Below, in pieces: positions 18,812 through 27,976 of a DNA stretch of 64,000 bases. The position numbers and the translations under genes were made by a program. The DNA is from Aureimonas glaciei (GTDB taxonomy: Bacteria; Pseudomonadota; Alphaproteobacteria; Rhizobiales; Rhizobiaceae). The stretch's first letter is position 1. Every line of letters starts with the position of its first letter. Below the pieces are notes generated by a model. That model did not search any database. It was not told where the DNA came from and saw only the letters and a program-made list of their open reading frames with translations. Location of the stretch: NCBI RefSeq assembly GCF_014643375.1, contig NZ_BMJJ01000001.1, positions 577,782 to 641,781 of the forward strand. Reading direction: 5' to 3'.

Positions 18812-20689
18812 TCAAGCCCGGCCGATGGCCTTCGCCTTGGCCTCGTCGAACCACCAGAGCGATTCGACGGCAAAGCTGTAGTCCGGCTTCTCCTTGAAAC
18901 CGAACACGTCCCAGTATGCAACACGGCGGGCTCCGCCGTTGATGTTCGGGATCCAGTCGAGCCTGACACGCAGCACCCGGTCGAGGCAGCGCATGGCGGT
19001 GGTCATCGCCTCGCGCGTGGTTGCCGCGCCGACCTTGTCGATCAGCGCGTCGACGGCAGGGTCGGCCATTCCGGGAAAATTGTATGAGCCTGGCCTGTCG
19101 CGCGAGGAACTGCCGAAGAAGAGGTCGAGGCCGGATTTCGTCTGCGTCGCGGTGAAGCCGAAGGCGGCCAGGATCATGTCGTAGTCGAAGTTCGACTGCC
19201 GGTCCTGGTACTGCGCCTCGTCGACAAGCCGGAAGGTCGCGTCGATCCCGAGGCGGCGCAGCGTGTCGAAGAACTTGCCGTAGACGCGCGACTGCTCCTG
19301 GCTGTTGATCATGAATTCCAGGCGGAAGACCTCGCCCTTGGCGTTCACCAGCCCGCCCTGTCCCTGCTTCCAGCCGGCGGCGGCGAGGAGCTGCGAGGCC
19401 TCCCGGAGGAGTTTCCGGTCGTTGCCGCTGCCGTCGCTGACCGGCTGCACCCAGGCCGGGCCGAACACCTCGTCCGGCAGGCTGGCGCGCAGCGGCTCGA
19501 GGATCGCGAGCTCCTCCGGCGACGGCATGCCCGCCGCCTTGAAGTCCGAGCCCTCGAAGCAGGAATCGGAATGGGTCCTGAGGCCGAACAGGAGGTTGGC
19601 GTTCGTCCATTCGAAGTCGAAGCACAGGTTGATCGCGCGGCGGACGCGGACGTCGGCAAAGCGCTCGCGCCGCTGGTTCAGCGCCCAGCACTGGAAGCGC
19701 GGCAGCTTTTCCAAGGGGAACTCGCCCTTGACGACGCGCTTTTCGGTGACGGCCGGAAAGTCGTATTCCGTCGCCCAGCTGCGGGTGGTGAATTCCTCGC
19801 GAAAGTCGATCTCGCCCTTCTTGAAGGCTTCCAGCGCCGGCTGCCGGTCGCGGAAGAAGTCGATGCGGATCGTCTGGAAATGGTTGAGGCCGCGGGCGAA
19901 GGGCAGGTCCTTGGCCCAATAGTCGGCGCGCTTCTCGTATTCGATGAAGCGGCCGACGGCGAAGCGGCCGACCGTGTACTGGCCGCTGCCGGGAATCTCG
20001 GTGAGATCGGTTGTGTCGAAGGCGCGGCCGTCGAAGAAGGCCTTTGGCACGATCGGAATGCCGAGCGCCTCCAGCGCATCCTGCGGCGTCTGCTGGCCTG
20101 TGAAGACGAGCCTGACGGTCGCGGCATCCACCGCCACCACGTCGGTCACGGTGCGCAAGAGCGACACCAGCGAGGGATGCCCCTTGTCCTTGATGGTCAG
20201 GTAGGAGAAGGCGACGTCTTCGGCCGTCACCGCCGCGCCGGTGGAAAAGCGCGCCTCGGGCCGCAGCCGGAAGGTGTAGGTGTTGCGGTCGGCGGAGAGC
20301 GAGACGCTTTCGGCCAGCGCGCAATAGAGGCTGTCGGGCTCGTCCAGCGACGAGGTCATCAGCGAGTCGTAGAGCTTTTCGAGGCGGGGCGGAGCATTGC
20401 CCCTGAGGACGAAGGTGTTCAGCGTGTCGAAGGTCTGCGGCGACTGGTTGAACAGCCAGCTCGGCACGGAATAGTTCATCCGCCCGCCATCCGGCGCCTC
20501 AGGGCTGGCATAGTCGAAGCCCGCATAGTCCGGCCCGTATTTCAGCTCGCCGAAGGCCGAAAGTCCGTGCAGGGGTGTGTCGGTCGCAACGGCGGCGAAG
20601 GCGGCGCGTGGCAGCATCGCCGCGACGCCGCCGGCGAGCGCCAGCTGGCCAAAGCGCCGGCGGGTGAGGGTGGAGAGCGCCGTGCTCAT
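18812..20689 (-). CDS. yejA: Extracellular solute-binding protein family 5 (YejA-like), second copy
   Basis: Periplasmic peptide-binding protein that delivers substrate to YejBE. The 625 residues start with a twin-arginine-like signal (TRRRFGQLALAGGVAAML, then an Ala cleavage site), followed by the SBP_bac_5 fold with GLSAFGELKYGPDYAGFDYASP and FRLRPEARFSTGAAVTAEDV. The fold continues with GSGQYTVGRFAVGR and the YejA-like C-terminus WIPNINGGARRVAYWDVFG. ATG 20689 overlaps the stop of the upstream paralogue, so the two are co-translated. The tandem copies differ in signal type, which suggests different folding or cofactor needs. Confidence 0.9.
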   Translation of the reverse strand: MSTALSTLTRRRFGQLALAGGVAAMLPRAAFAAVATDTPLHGLSAFGELKYGPDYAGFDYASPEAPDGGRMNYSVPSWLFNQSPQTFDTLNTFVLRGNAPPRLEKLYDSLMTSSLDEPDSLYCALAESVSLSADRNTYTFRLRPEARFSTGAAVTAEDVAFSYLTIKDKGHPSLVSLLRTVTDVVAVDAATVRLVFTGQQTPQDALEALGIPIVPKAFFDGRAFDTTDLTEIPGSGQYTVGRFAVGRFIEYEKRADYWAKDLPFARGLNHFQTIRIDFFRDRQPALEAFKKGEIDFREEFTTRSWATEYDFPAVTEKRVVKGEFPLEKLPRFQCWALNQRRERFADVRVRRAINLCFDFEWTNANLLFGLRTHSDSCFEGSDFKAAGMPSPEELAILEPLRASLPDEVFGPAWVQPVSDGSGNDRKLLREASQLLAAAGWKQGQGGLVNAKGEVFRLEFMINSQEQSRVYGKFFDTLRRLGIDATFRLVDEAQYQDRQSNFDYDMILAAFGFTATQTKSGLDLFFGSSSRDRPGSYNFPGMADPAVDALIDKVGAATTREAMTTAMRCLDRVLRVRLDWIPNINGGARRVAYWDVFGFKEKPDYSFAVESLWWFDEAKAKAIGRA

Positions 20690-22653
20690 CGGGGCGCCGG
20701 GATCTTGGCGGCCTTGGCCTCGTCGTACCACCAGACCTGCGGCCAGCCGATCGAGTAGGTCGGCAGGGTCTCGGGATGGCCGAAACGGTCCCAGCGGGCG
20801 ATGCGCTGGTCCTTCGGCACATAGGTCGGGATAATGAACTGATTGGCGAGGAGCACCCGGTCGAGCGCGTGCGTCGCGGTGACGAGGGACGCGCGGTCCT
20901 TGGCCTGGACGACGGCCTTCACCAGCACGTCCACGGCCGGGTCCTTGATGCCGGCATAGTTCTGCGAGGCCGGCTTGTCGGCAGCGTCCGAGCCGAAATA
21001 GTCGTACTGCTCGTTGCCGGGCGACAGCGACTGCGACAGGCCGCCATAGATCATGTCGTAGTCGCGCGCCCGGACGCGGTTGACGAACTGCGAGGGATCG
21101 ACGGTGCGGATGCGCATCTCGACGCCGATGCGCTTCAGGCTGTCCTGGAACTGCGTGACGACGCCTTCCAGCGTCGGGCCGTTGAGGAGGACCTCGAAGG
21201 AAAGCGGCGCGCCGGTCGCGGCATTCACCATCTTGCCGCCCTTCTGCTCGTAGCCCGCCGCCTTCAAGAGCCGCACCGCCTCGCGCAGGTTGTCGCGCGT
21301 CTTGGCGTTGTCGCCGAAGACGGGGTTGGCATAGGGCGTGGTGAAGACGCTCTCGGGCACCTGCGCCTTCAACGGCTCCAGCAAGGCCAACTCGTCGCCC
21401 TCGGGCAGGCCGGACGAGGCGAGCTCGGTTTTGTTGAAGTAGGAGTTCGGACGGGCATATTCGCCGAAGAACAGCGTCCGCTGCATGGTCTCGAAGTCGA
21501 AGGCATGGTTCAGGGCGCGGCGCAGGTCGAGGTTCTGGAACAGCGGCCGGCGCAGGTTCGGGATGAATCCGACCATCACACCCGCGCTGCGATAGGGGTT
21601 CTCGAACCGCTCCTTCACCACCCAGCCGTTCTGGGCGGCAGGGAAATCATAGCTCGAGGCCCATCGCGCGGCCTTGTTCTCCAGCCACCAGTCGAACTGG
21701 TTGCCCTTGAAGGCCTCGAAGGACACCGTGTCGTCGCGGAAATAGATGTAGTCGATGCGGTCGAAATTGTTCTGGCCGACATTCACCGGCAGCTCGGCGC
21801 CCCAATAGTCCTCGACCCTGGTGTAGGAGACGTTGCGGCCGGTGGCGAAGTTGCCGACCTTGTAGGGGCCGGAGCCGAGCGGCGGCTCCAGCGTGGTCTC
21901 GTTGATGTCGCGCTGCTTGCCGTTCGCGTCCTTCCCCGTCCACCAGTGTTTCGGCAGCACGACCAGCTGGCCGACGATGTTGGGCAGTTCGCGGTTGTTC
22001 TTTTCGTCGAAGGTGAAGGTCACCTCGTTCTCGCCGGTGGCGGCAGCGGAGGCGACGTGCCGGTAGTAGAAGCCCTGGCTCGGATTGACTTCCTTCAGGG
22101 TCTCGAACGACCAGACCACGTCGTCCGTCGTGATCTTCTGGCCGTCGTGCCAGCGCGCATTCGGGTTCAGCCGGTAGGTGACGGAGGAGAAATCCTCGGG
22201 ATAGGAGACGGCGTCGGCGATCAGGCCGTAATTGGTCGAGGTCTCGTCGAGCGAGGGCGCCATCAGGGTCTCGTAGACCAGGCCGATGCCTTCGGCGACG
22301 TCGCCCTTGGACAGGACCGGGTTGAAGCTGTCGAAGCTGCCGCTGCCGTCGAGGCGCGCGACGCCGCCCTTCGGGGCGTCCGGATTGACGTAGTCGAAGC
22401 GGGTGAAGCCTTCCTGGTATTTCGGGTCGCCCATCAGGCTGGTGCCGACACGCCAGTCGCGCGTGGCGGCGGCGGCCGGCGCGACCGGCGGCGCGGGTGC
22501 GATGCTGTCCGGCGAGGGAGTGGAGGCATCGGCGGGAGAAGCGCTCTGACCGGCGGTCGCCGCGGGAGCCGCGTCCTGGGCCCCGGCCGGGAGTGCGGCG
22601 AGGGGCGCGAAAAGGCAGGCCAGGAACAGGGCGGATCGCAGGTTCGACGGCAA
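20686..22653 (-). CDS. yejA: Extracellular solute-binding protein family 5 (YejA-like), first copy
   Basis: Periplasmic solute-binding protein, first gene of the importer operon. From a TTG at 22653 (GGAG about 8 nt upstream) the protein has 655 residues. A Sec signal (LRSALFLACLFAPLAALPAGAQ) is followed by an Ala/Pro/Ser-rich spacer. The mature fold carries SLMGDPKYQEGFTRFDYVNP, GSFDSFNPV, RLNPNARWHDGQKITTDDVV, GSGPYKVGNFATGRN and FIIPTYVPKDQRIARWDRFG. An ATG at 22725 is an alternative start that would put 24 residues ahead of the signal. It ends in a 4-nt overlap with the second binding-protein gene. Confidence 0.88.
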   Translation of the reverse strand: MPSNLRSALFLACLFAPLAALPAGAQDAAPAATAGQSASPADASTPSPDSIAPAPPVAPAAAATRDWRVGTSLMGDPKYQEGFTRFDYVNPDAPKGGVARLDGSGSFDSFNPVLSKGDVAEGIGLVYETLMAPSLDETSTNYGLIADAVSYPEDFSSVTYRLNPNARWHDGQKITTDDVVWSFETLKEVNPSQGFYYRHVASAAATGENEVTFTFDEKNNRELPNIVGQLVVLPKHWWTGKDANGKQRDINETTLEPPLGSGPYKVGNFATGRNVSYTRVEDYWGAELPVNVGQNNFDRIDYIYFRDDTVSFEAFKGNQFDWWLENKAARWASSYDFPAAQNGWVVKERFENPYRSAGVMVGFIPNLRRPLFQNLDLRRALNHAFDFETMQRTLFFGEYARPNSYFNKTELASSGLPEGDELALLEPLKAQVPESVFTTPYANPVFGDNAKTRDNLREAVRLLKAAGYEQKGGKMVNAATGAPLSFEVLLNGPTLEGVVTQFQDSLKRIGVEMRIRTVDPSQFVNRVRARDYDMIYGGLSQSLSPGNEQYDYFGSDAADKPASQNYAGIKDPAVDVLVKAVVQAKDRASLVTATHALDRVLLANQFIIPTYVPKDQRIARWDRFGHPETLPTYSIGWPQVWWYDEAKAAKIPAPR

Positions 22654-22957
22654 GGGGATCTCCGGTCTGAGGGGCGGACGGCACCGTTGCCACCGTTTGT
22701 GGCCTTCGTTCGGCACCCGGTCCAGCATGACGAAAGTTTCATCGGCCCGCCAGCGGCCCGACGGAGACGTTTCCCCGGCCCTTGCAGGGCCGGACCGGTC
22801 CAGCCTTTCCATGGCCGGAGCGGGCTCACAAGCGAAAACCGCGCGCGGTGGGGTCGGCCGTTGGGGCCAGCCCGACCAGCCGTTCGCAGGCGCCCTGCAA
22901 CGAAAAAGGGCCCCGACGCGTGTCGGAGCCCTCGATCGATAGAGCGGGATCGCGGTG
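22654..22957. other. Spacer between cytochrome c and yej operon
   Basis: About 300 bp without a gene. It holds the cytochrome c terminator at 22903-22931 and must hold the promoter of the yej operon, for which I could not pick a convincing pair of hexamers. Confidence 0.6.
22903..22931 (-). terminator. Rho-independent terminator of the cytochrome c gene
   Basis: On the minus strand GGGCTCCGAC pairs over 10 bp (one G-U) with GTCGGGGCCC around a 4-nt loop, and TTTTT follows directly. It begins 27 nt after the cytochrome stop codon. This is a textbook intrinsic terminator. Confidence 0.92.
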
Positions 22958-24223
22958 CTACTTGGCCGCGCCGGTCTCGTCGAAGCCGGCGAGATAGGCG
23001 GTCACATTGGCAATTTCCTCGGGCTTCTTCAGGCCGGGGAAGGCCATCTTGGTGCCGGGCACCAGCGCCTTCGGATTGGCCAGCCACTGGGCCATCAGTT
23101 CTTCGGTCCAGACCGGGTTGGTGCCGGCAAAGGTCTTCAGCGCGGCCGAGAAGTTGTAGCCTTCGACCCCGGCGACGGCCTCGCCGATGATGCCGTTTAG
23201 CTCAGGACCGACCTTGTTGGCCGCGCCTTCGCCGACAGCGTGGCAGGCCTGGCACTTGCGGAAAACCTTGGCGCCTTCGGCCGGATCGCCGGCGGCGGCG
23301 ACCTGCGTCGGGGCCGCAGCAGCCGGTGCCGCCGCGCCCTGCTGGGCGGGAGCGGCGGGAGCCGGCGCGGCGGGCGCAGCCGGTGCGGCAGGCGCAGCCG
23401 GTGCCGGAGCGGCAGGAGCCGCCGGAGCAGGAGCGGCGGGCGCAGCCGCCGGTGCGGGAGCCGCGGGAGCGGCCGGTGCCGGCGCGGCAGGCGCAGCGGA
23501 GGCGGGCGCCGCAGGCGTCTCAGCCGGCGCCGCAGGCGCTGCGGCCGGTGCTTCGGCGGCCGGAGCCTCACCCGGTGTGGCTGCCGCGGCGGGGCCCGGC
23601 GCCGCTTCCGCCGTCGGGGCAGAACCGTCCGCCTCGGGAGCGGCGGCTGCATCGGCAGGTGCGGCTTCGGCCGGATCGGGCAGGGCGGCCGGTGTCGCCG
23701 AGAGCGTGCGCAGATAGGCGATCAGGTTGGCACGGCCCTGCGGATCCTTCAGGCCGGCATAGCCCATCGCGGTGCCCGGAACGTACTGCTTGGGCGCCTT
23801 GATGAAGTGATAGAGGTGGTCGTAGTCCCAGTTCACCGAACCGCCCTGCGAAAATTCCTTCATCGCGGCAGAGTAGGAGAAGTCCGAGACCGAGGCGATC
23901 GGCCGGTTGACCACGTCCCAGATATGCGGACCGACCTTGTTCGGGCCGCCCTCTTCGCCGCTGTGGCAGGCGGTGCACTTCTTGAACTCGGCTTCGCCCT
24001 TGGCGACGTCGGCCGAGGCGAGCAGCGTGGCGATCGGCGGATCCTCGGCGGCGGCGGCAGGGGCTTCGCCGGCGGCAGGGGCCTCGGCGGCGACGATCGT
24101 GTAGCCCGGCGTTTCAGGCACTTCGGAATGATAGATGCTGCTGGCCAGCAGGCTGCCACCGAAGACGACGAAAATCGTCCCCAGAATGGCGCCGAAGATC
24201 TTATTGGCCTCGAACGAATCCAT
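22958..24223 (-). CDS. Membrane-anchored di-domain cytochrome c (CycM-like fusion)
   Basis: Periplasm-facing electron carrier tethered by one N-terminal helix (about 8-30, [20 protein letters not shown]). The 421-residue protein has two class I cytochrome c domains. Domain 1 has CTACH at 83-87 with Met153 (GTAMGYAG) as probable sixth ligand; domain 2 has CQACH at 324-328 with Met393 (GTKMAFPG). They are joined by an Ala/Pro-rich linker of about 130 residues (177-309). CycM-type cytochromes usually have one haem domain and shuttle electrons from the bc1 complex to aa3 oxidase. The start ATG 24223 keeps the anchor intact. Confidence 0.92.
   Translation of the reverse strand: MDSFEANKIFGAILGTIFVVFGGSLLASSIYHSEVPETPGYTIVAAEAPAAGEAPAAAAEDPPIATLLASADVAKGEAEFKKCTACHSGEEGGPNKVGPHIWDVVNRPIASVSDFSYSAAMKEFSQGGSVNWDYDHLYHFIKAPKQYVPGTAMGYAGLKDPQGRANLIAYLRTLSATPAALPDPAEAAPADAAAAPEADGSAPTAEAAPGPAAAATPGEAPAAEAPAAAPAAPAETPAAPASAAPAAPAPAAPAAPAPAAAPAAPAPAAPAAPAPAAPAAPAAPAAPAPAAPAQQGAAAPAAAAPTQVAAAGDPAEGAKVFRKCQACHAVGEGAANKVGPELNGIIGEAVAGVEGYNFSAALKTFAGTNPVWTEELMAQWLANPKALVPGTKMAFPGLKKPEEIANVTAYLAGFDETGAAK
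23297..23695. repeat. Low-complexity Ala/Pro-coding tract in the cytochrome c gene
   Basis: GC-rich imperfect repeats built on gccggtgcc/ggagcggca encode the Ala-Pro linker between the two haem domains. The tract is rich enough in direct repeats to be prone to length variation. Confidence 0.85.
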
Positions 24224-24294
24224 GGACAGGGCGGCTCCCGGGTCTGATGGGCCGGCTTGTCGCGGCCGCTGTGGCACTGGTAGAAAACGCGCGG

Positions 24295-24323
24295 AAACTA
24301 GGTTCTTTGCGGATTGAAGACAA
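24295..24323 (-). promoter_or_regulatory. Candidate sigma-70 promoter for the cytochrome c gene
   Basis: On the minus strand TTGTCT (24318-24323) and TAGTTT (24295-24300) are spaced by 17 bp, about 70 nt upstream of the start codon. Confidence 0.5.
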
Positions 24324-24352
24324 CACCTGTAGAAGGCGCGCAGGGCCACCTT

Positions 24353-24380
24353 TTGACACTGTGGTGCCGATCATTCAATC
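24353..24380 (+). promoter_or_regulatory. Candidate sigma-70 promoter for kdsB-pheA
   Basis: A perfect TTGACA (-35, 24353-24358) is followed after 16 bp by TCAATC (weak -10), about 37 nt before the kdsB ATG. It diverges from the cytochrome promoter. Confidence 0.5.
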
Positions 24381-24416
24381 CGCTCCTTAGCACGTTTCCA
24401 AGTTTCGCAAGGCCCG

Positions 24417-25160
24417 ATGTCGAACCTCATCCTGATCCCGGCCCGAATGGCGTCGACCCGCCTGCCGGGAAAACCGCTCGCCGATATCGGCGGCCTGCCG
24501 ATGATCGTGCGCGTCGCCGAACGGGCGACAGCCGCCGGGCTGGGCCGCGTCGTCGTCGCGACCGACACCCTGGAAATCCGGCAGAGCCTTCTTTCCCACG
24601 GCTTCGAAGCGGTGATGACGCGGCTGGATCACCCCTCCGGGTCGGACCGGATCTTCGAGGCGCTAAAGGCGCTCGACCCGGACGGCGCGGTCGAGACGGT
24701 GATCAATCTCCAGGGCGACCTGCCGACGATCGAGCCCGAACTCGTCCGCCAGGTGCTGGCGCCCTTCGAGGACCCGCGCTGCGACATCGCGACGCTTGCC
24801 GTCGAAATCACCGAAGAGGGTGAGCGAATCAATCCGAATGTCGTGAAGCTCGTCGGATCGCCCCTCGGCCCGACGCGGCTGCGCGCGCTGTACTTCACCC
24901 GCGCCACCGCCCCCTGGGGCGAGGGGCCGCTCTTCCACCATATCGGGCTCTATGCCTATCGCCGCGCGGCGCTGGAGCGCTTCGTGTCGCTGCCGCCCTC
25001 GCCGCTGGAGACGCGCGAGAGACTGGAACAGCTGCGGGCGCTGGAGGCGGGCATGCGCATCGATGCCGAGATCGTCACGGCCGTGCCGCTCGGCGTCGAC
25101 GCGCCCGACGATCTGGAGAAGGCGCGGGCGATGTTCGCCGCCCAGGCGGGACGGGCATGA
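24417..25160 (+). CDS. kdsB: CMP-KDO synthetase (3-deoxy-manno-octulosonate cytidylyltransferase)
   Basis: Activates KDO with CTP for lipopolysaccharide inner-core synthesis in the cytoplasm. The 247-residue protein opens with [21 protein letters not shown], the nucleotide-binding signature of KdsB. It continues with [21 protein letters not shown] and [10 protein letters not shown], and ends with the substrate region [25 protein letters not shown], where the LE(x)[11 protein letters not shown] motif follows. Length and motifs match the family. Its stop overlaps the pheA start by 4 nt. Confidence 0.95.
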   Translation: MSNLILIPARMASTRLPGKPLADIGGLPMIVRVAERATAAGLGRVVVATDTLEIRQSLLSHGFEAVMTRLDHPSGSDRIFEALKALDPDGAVETVINLQGDLPTIEPELVRQVLAPFEDPRCDIATLAVEITEEGERINPNVVKLVGSPLGPTRLRALYFTRATAPWGEGPLFHHIGLYAYRRAALERFVSLPPSPLETRERLEQLRALEAGMRIDAEIVTAVPLGVDAPDDLEKARAMFAAQAGRA

Positions 25161-26104
25161 CGATGACGGTGAGTGAGCAGACGGTGCAGACCCCTTCGAT
25201 GACGACTTCCTTTGCGCCCACCAACGGCATCTCCTTCCAGGGCGAGGCCGGGGCCAATTCCGATACCGCCTGCCGCAACATGTTTCCCGACATGCAGCCG
25301 CTGCCCTGCCCCTCCTTCGAGGACGCCTTCGCCGCCGTAACCAATGGCGAGGCGGATCTCGCCATGATCCCGATCGAGAACTCGATCGCCGGCCGGGTCG
25401 CCGACATCCATCATCTCCTGCCGATCTCCGGGCTGAAGATCGTCGGCGAGTATTTCCTGCCGATCCGCTTCCAGCTGATGGCGCTGCCGGGCGTCGCGCT
25501 GTCCGAGATCAAGAGCGTCCACAGCCACATCCACGCCCTCGGCCAGTGCCGCGCGATCATCCGCGCGAACGGCTGGAAGCCCGTCGTCGCCGGCGATACG
25601 GCGGGCGCCGCGCGAATCGTCTCGGAAGCCGGCGACCGCACCATGGCGGCATTGGCGCCGCGCCTTGCCGCCGATCTCTACGGCCTCGACATCCTGAAGG
25701 AGAACGTCGAGGACTCCGAGGACAACATGACGCGCTTCGTCGTCCTCTCCCGCCCGGACGGTAGCGAGGAGGGCCTCTGGATTCCCCGCGCGACGGATGC
25801 CGAGCCGGTCAGCCGCGACGTGGTGACGACCTTCGTCTTCCGTGTCCGCAACATTCCGGCGGCGCTCTACAAGGCGCTCGGCGGCTTCGCCACCAATGGC
25901 GTCAACATGACCAAGCTCGAGAGCTACCAGATCGGCGGCAGTTTCTCCGCCACGCAGTTCTATGCCGACATCGAAGGCCATCCGCACGATCCGGCGGCCG
26001 CCCGCGCTTTGCACGAGCTGCGCTTCTTCTCGGCGGCGATGGAAATCCTCGGCGTCTACAAGGCAGCGCCCGATCGCCAGCGCTTCCTGACCCCCGCCGA
26101 ATAG
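25157..26104 (+). CDS. pheA: Prephenate dehydratase
   Basis: Converts prephenate to phenylpyruvate in phenylalanine synthesis. The 315-residue protein has the PDT domain (about 23-205) with [38 protein letters not shown] and the NMTRFVVL motif containing the essential Thr-Arg-Phe. An ACT domain (about 220-300) follows with [20 protein letters not shown] and LESYQIGG, the feedback-inhibition site. It is translationally coupled to kdsB and converges with nudC 4 nt away. Confidence 0.94.
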   Translation: MTMTVSEQTVQTPSMTTSFAPTNGISFQGEAGANSDTACRNMFPDMQPLPCPSFEDAFAAVTNGEADLAMIPIENSIAGRVADIHHLLPISGLKIVGEYFLPIRFQLMALPGVALSEIKSVHSHIHALGQCRAIIRANGWKPVVAGDTAGAARIVSEAGDRTMAALAPRLAADLYGLDILKENVEDSEDNMTRFVVLSRPDGSEEGLWIPRATDAEPVSRDVVTTFVFRVRNIPAALYKALGGFATNGVNMTKLESYQIGGSFSATQFYADIEGHPHDPAAARALHELRFFSAAMEILGVYKAAPDRQRFLTPAE

Positions 26105-26108
26105 GCTC

Positions 26109-27044
26109 TCAGGGCAGCGTCTCGGCGAAGAGCCGGACGAGGTGGTGGGCGATCGCGAAACTTTTGGGCGCCGTCAGTCCCTCGGGATGCGTTTCGTCCA
26201 GCATGGCCCGGACCTCGTCGCGGTCGAACCAGCGGCAGGCCTCGAGCTCGACCGTGTCGAAGACGATGTCGGTGCTCGTCGCCAGCGCCATGCAGCCGAT
26301 CATCAGCGAGCCGGGAAACGGCCAGGGCTGCGAGGCGACATAGGAAACCTCGCCGACCGTGACGCCCGATTCCTCCAGCGTCTCGCGCCGCACCGCGCCC
26401 TCCAGCGTCTCGCCCGGCTCGACGAAGCCGGCGAGGCACGACCACATCTTGTCCGGGAAGCGCGCCGAGCGCCCGAGGATGCAGCGGCCGGCCCCGTCAT
26501 GGATCAGCATGATCGAGACCGGGTCGGTGCGTGGAAAATGCACCTCGCCGCAGCCGCTACAGCGACGGCGATAGCCCGCCGCTTCGGGCCGTGTCGCGGT
26601 GCCGCAGCGCCCGCAGAAGCGCGCGCGCTGGTGCCAGTTGAGAAAATGCTCGGCCTGGCCGAGCTGGCCCTCGGTATCGGCGTCGAGCATGCCGGCGGTC
26701 GCCAGCGGGCGCAGCGGCAGGCTGAGGGCCGCGTCGGGAATCGTGGTGGCGCGCAGCGCGAGGCGCGGCTCGCCGGCAGGCGTATGCCCGAGCAGCACGC
26801 AGTCTGATTCCGGCGCCGCATGCGAAAGCGCCGTCGCCACGTCGAAACCCGGCTCGGCCCGCCCCTCCGCGTCCCGGTAGAGCCAGGCCCCCTCATGCAT
26901 CAGGTACACCTTCGCCCCGGGAGCGGCGAGCGCTTCGGGCAGGGAGCTTTCCGTCCGGTTTTCGCCGTCGCGCAGGAGCAGATTGCCGACAAAGCCCAAA
27001 GCGAGTTCGTTGGGACGCGGCCGGATCGGGTCGAGACGGGTCAT
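26109..27044 (-). CDS. nudC: NADH pyrophosphatase / RNA deNADding enzyme NudC
   Basis: Nudix hydrolase that cleaves NAD(H) and removes NAD caps from RNA. The 311-residue protein has an N-terminal domain, a four-Cys zinc ribbon (FCGRCGTATRP, RRRCSGCGEVHFPRTDP), a complete Nudix box (GFVEPGETLEGAVRRETLEE then SG), and the NudC-specific SQPWPFPGSLM motif. The ATG at 27044 overlaps the stop of the HIT gene (ATGA), so the two form an operon. Confidence 0.94.
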   Translation of the reverse strand: MTRLDPIRPRPNELALGFVGNLLLRDGENRTESSLPEALAAPGAKVYLMHEGAWLYRDAEGRAEPGFDVATALSHAAPESDCVLLGHTPAGEPRLALRATTIPDAALSLPLRPLATAGMLDADTEGQLGQAEHFLNWHQRARFCGRCGTATRPEAAGYRRRCSGCGEVHFPRTDPVSIMLIHDGAGRCILGRSARFPDKMWSCLAGFVEPGETLEGAVRRETLEESGVTVGEVSYVASQPWPFPGSLMIGCMALATSTDIVFDTVELEACRWFDRDEVRAMLDETHPEGLTAPKSFAIAHHLVRLFAETLP

Positions 27045-27484
27045 GGGCAGAGAACTCTTTCGCGGAACAGGTCGACAAGACGCGCGGCCTCGTCGTCGCC
27101 ATAGGGTTCGCGCGTGCCGACGCCCCAGACGGGGCCCGGCCAGTTCGGATCGCCGGGCTCGCGCGCGATGATGTGCAGATGCAGCATCGGCACGACATTG
27201 CCAAGCATGCCGATGTTGAGTTTCGCGGCGTTCAGCGTCTTCTTCATGCAGTCGGCCACCAGTGCCGTCTCGAAGGTGAGCATGGTCTGGTCGAGCGGGG
27301 TGAGGTCGTGCATCTCGGTAATGCCGGGGCGCTTCGGCACCAGGATCAGCCAGGGCCAGCGGCTGTCGTTCATCAGCCGAAGGTCGCAAAGGCCGAGCGA
27401 CATGACCGGCAGCGTGTCGCGGTCCAGCCGCGGATCGAGGGCGAAGGGGTGCATCCGGGAGAGTTCCGTCACAGAGATAGCCAT
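27041..27484 (-). CDS. HIT-family (histidine triad) nucleotide-binding protein
   Basis: Histidine-triad hydrolase or transferase acting on nucleotide phosphates, substrate unknown. The 147-residue protein has WPWLILVPKRPGITEMHDL (first HIT strand), then NIGMLGNVVPMLHLHIIAR, where HLHIIAR is the triad region with one His replaced by a hydrophobic residue. This variant occurs in a known subgroup next to NudC. The start is ATG 27484; the preceding TTG codon is ignored. Confidence 0.88.
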   Translation of the reverse strand: MAISVTELSRMHPFALDPRLDRDTLPVMSLGLCDLRLMNDSRWPWLILVPKRPGITEMHDLTPLDQTMLTFETALVADCMKKTLNAAKLNIGMLGNVVPMLHLHIIAREPGDPNWPGPVWGVGTREPYGDDEAARLVDLFRERVLCP

Positions 27485-27505
27485 CAAAACAATCTAGGCC
27501 GGCGC

Positions 27506-27534
27506 TTGCATTTGCCAGGGGGAAGAGCGATATC
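27506..27534 (+). promoter_or_regulatory. Promoter of the SRP RNA gene
   Basis: TTGCAT (27506-27511) and GATATC (27529-27534) are spaced by 17 bp. The expected start, 7 nt after the -10, falls at 27541, the first base of the RNA's closing helix. Confidence 0.7.
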
Positions 27535-27540
27535 GGCCTC

Positions 27541-27636
27541 GGGAGGTTGGTGGTGGACGAGTCACTCGCCAACCGGGTCAGGTCCGGAAGGAAGCAGCCC
27601 CAACGAGCCAGGCACGGGTCGCCGTGCCAGCCTCCC
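27541..27636 (+). ncRNA. ffs: Small signal recognition particle RNA (4.5S RNA)
   Basis: RNA part of the bacterial signal recognition particle that binds Ffh and targets membrane proteins. The diagnostic apical region GGTCAGGTCCGGAAGGAAGC (27577-27596) is present. The ends close by a 10-bp helix: GGGAGGTTGG (27541-27550) with CCAGCCTCCC (27627-27636), one G-U pair. Length is about 96 nt, as in other alphaproteobacteria. A T-run follows. Confidence 0.95.
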
Positions 27637-27645
27637 AACCTTTTT
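27637..27645 (+). terminator. T-run terminator of the SRP RNA gene
   Basis: The closing helix of the RNA is followed by AACC and TTTTT (27641-27645), which together would act as an intrinsic terminator. Confidence 0.75.
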
Positions 27646-27976
27646 CGTCGCCTGGCTTCTGGACGGTCGCGTTCGAAGCGGACGGCGCCGGATATGTCAT
27701 CGACGCGCCGGCGGAAAACAGCCCGCGGAATGCCGGCTCCCTTTGCGATCCCCTTCCACCGAAAATCCGCTTTCCGATCGACTTCTGGGGCATGGCACCC
27801 AGGGGCTTCGAGCCTTTGTGACGCGGGTCTTTTCGGAGGCGGTTCAAGCGTGAATGCCAGCCGGTTCGGCGTGGCGGCGCTTCAAAACCAGACAGGCTTG
27901 CTCTAAGGTCGGCGTTGAACTCCGATCAACGCCGTTCCACATGCGCTTGCGGTACTCGAAGGGACGACGACCGCCG
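27646..27976. other. Spacer between SRP RNA and dnaX
   Basis: About 330 bp without a convincing gene. The only clear structure is a perfect hairpin at 27911-27933: GGCGTTGA and TCAACGCC around a 7-nt loop, 43 nt before the dnaX ATG. It lacks a T-run, so it is more likely an RNA or operator structure than a terminator. Confidence 0.6.

Noticed and set aside
27780-27850. Possible tRNA or tRNA relic (GGGGCTTCGAGCC) near a frame reading GMAPRGFEPL
   Set aside because: No cloverleaf can be drawn around it, and such a peptide is a familiar spurious translation. I could not support a gene.
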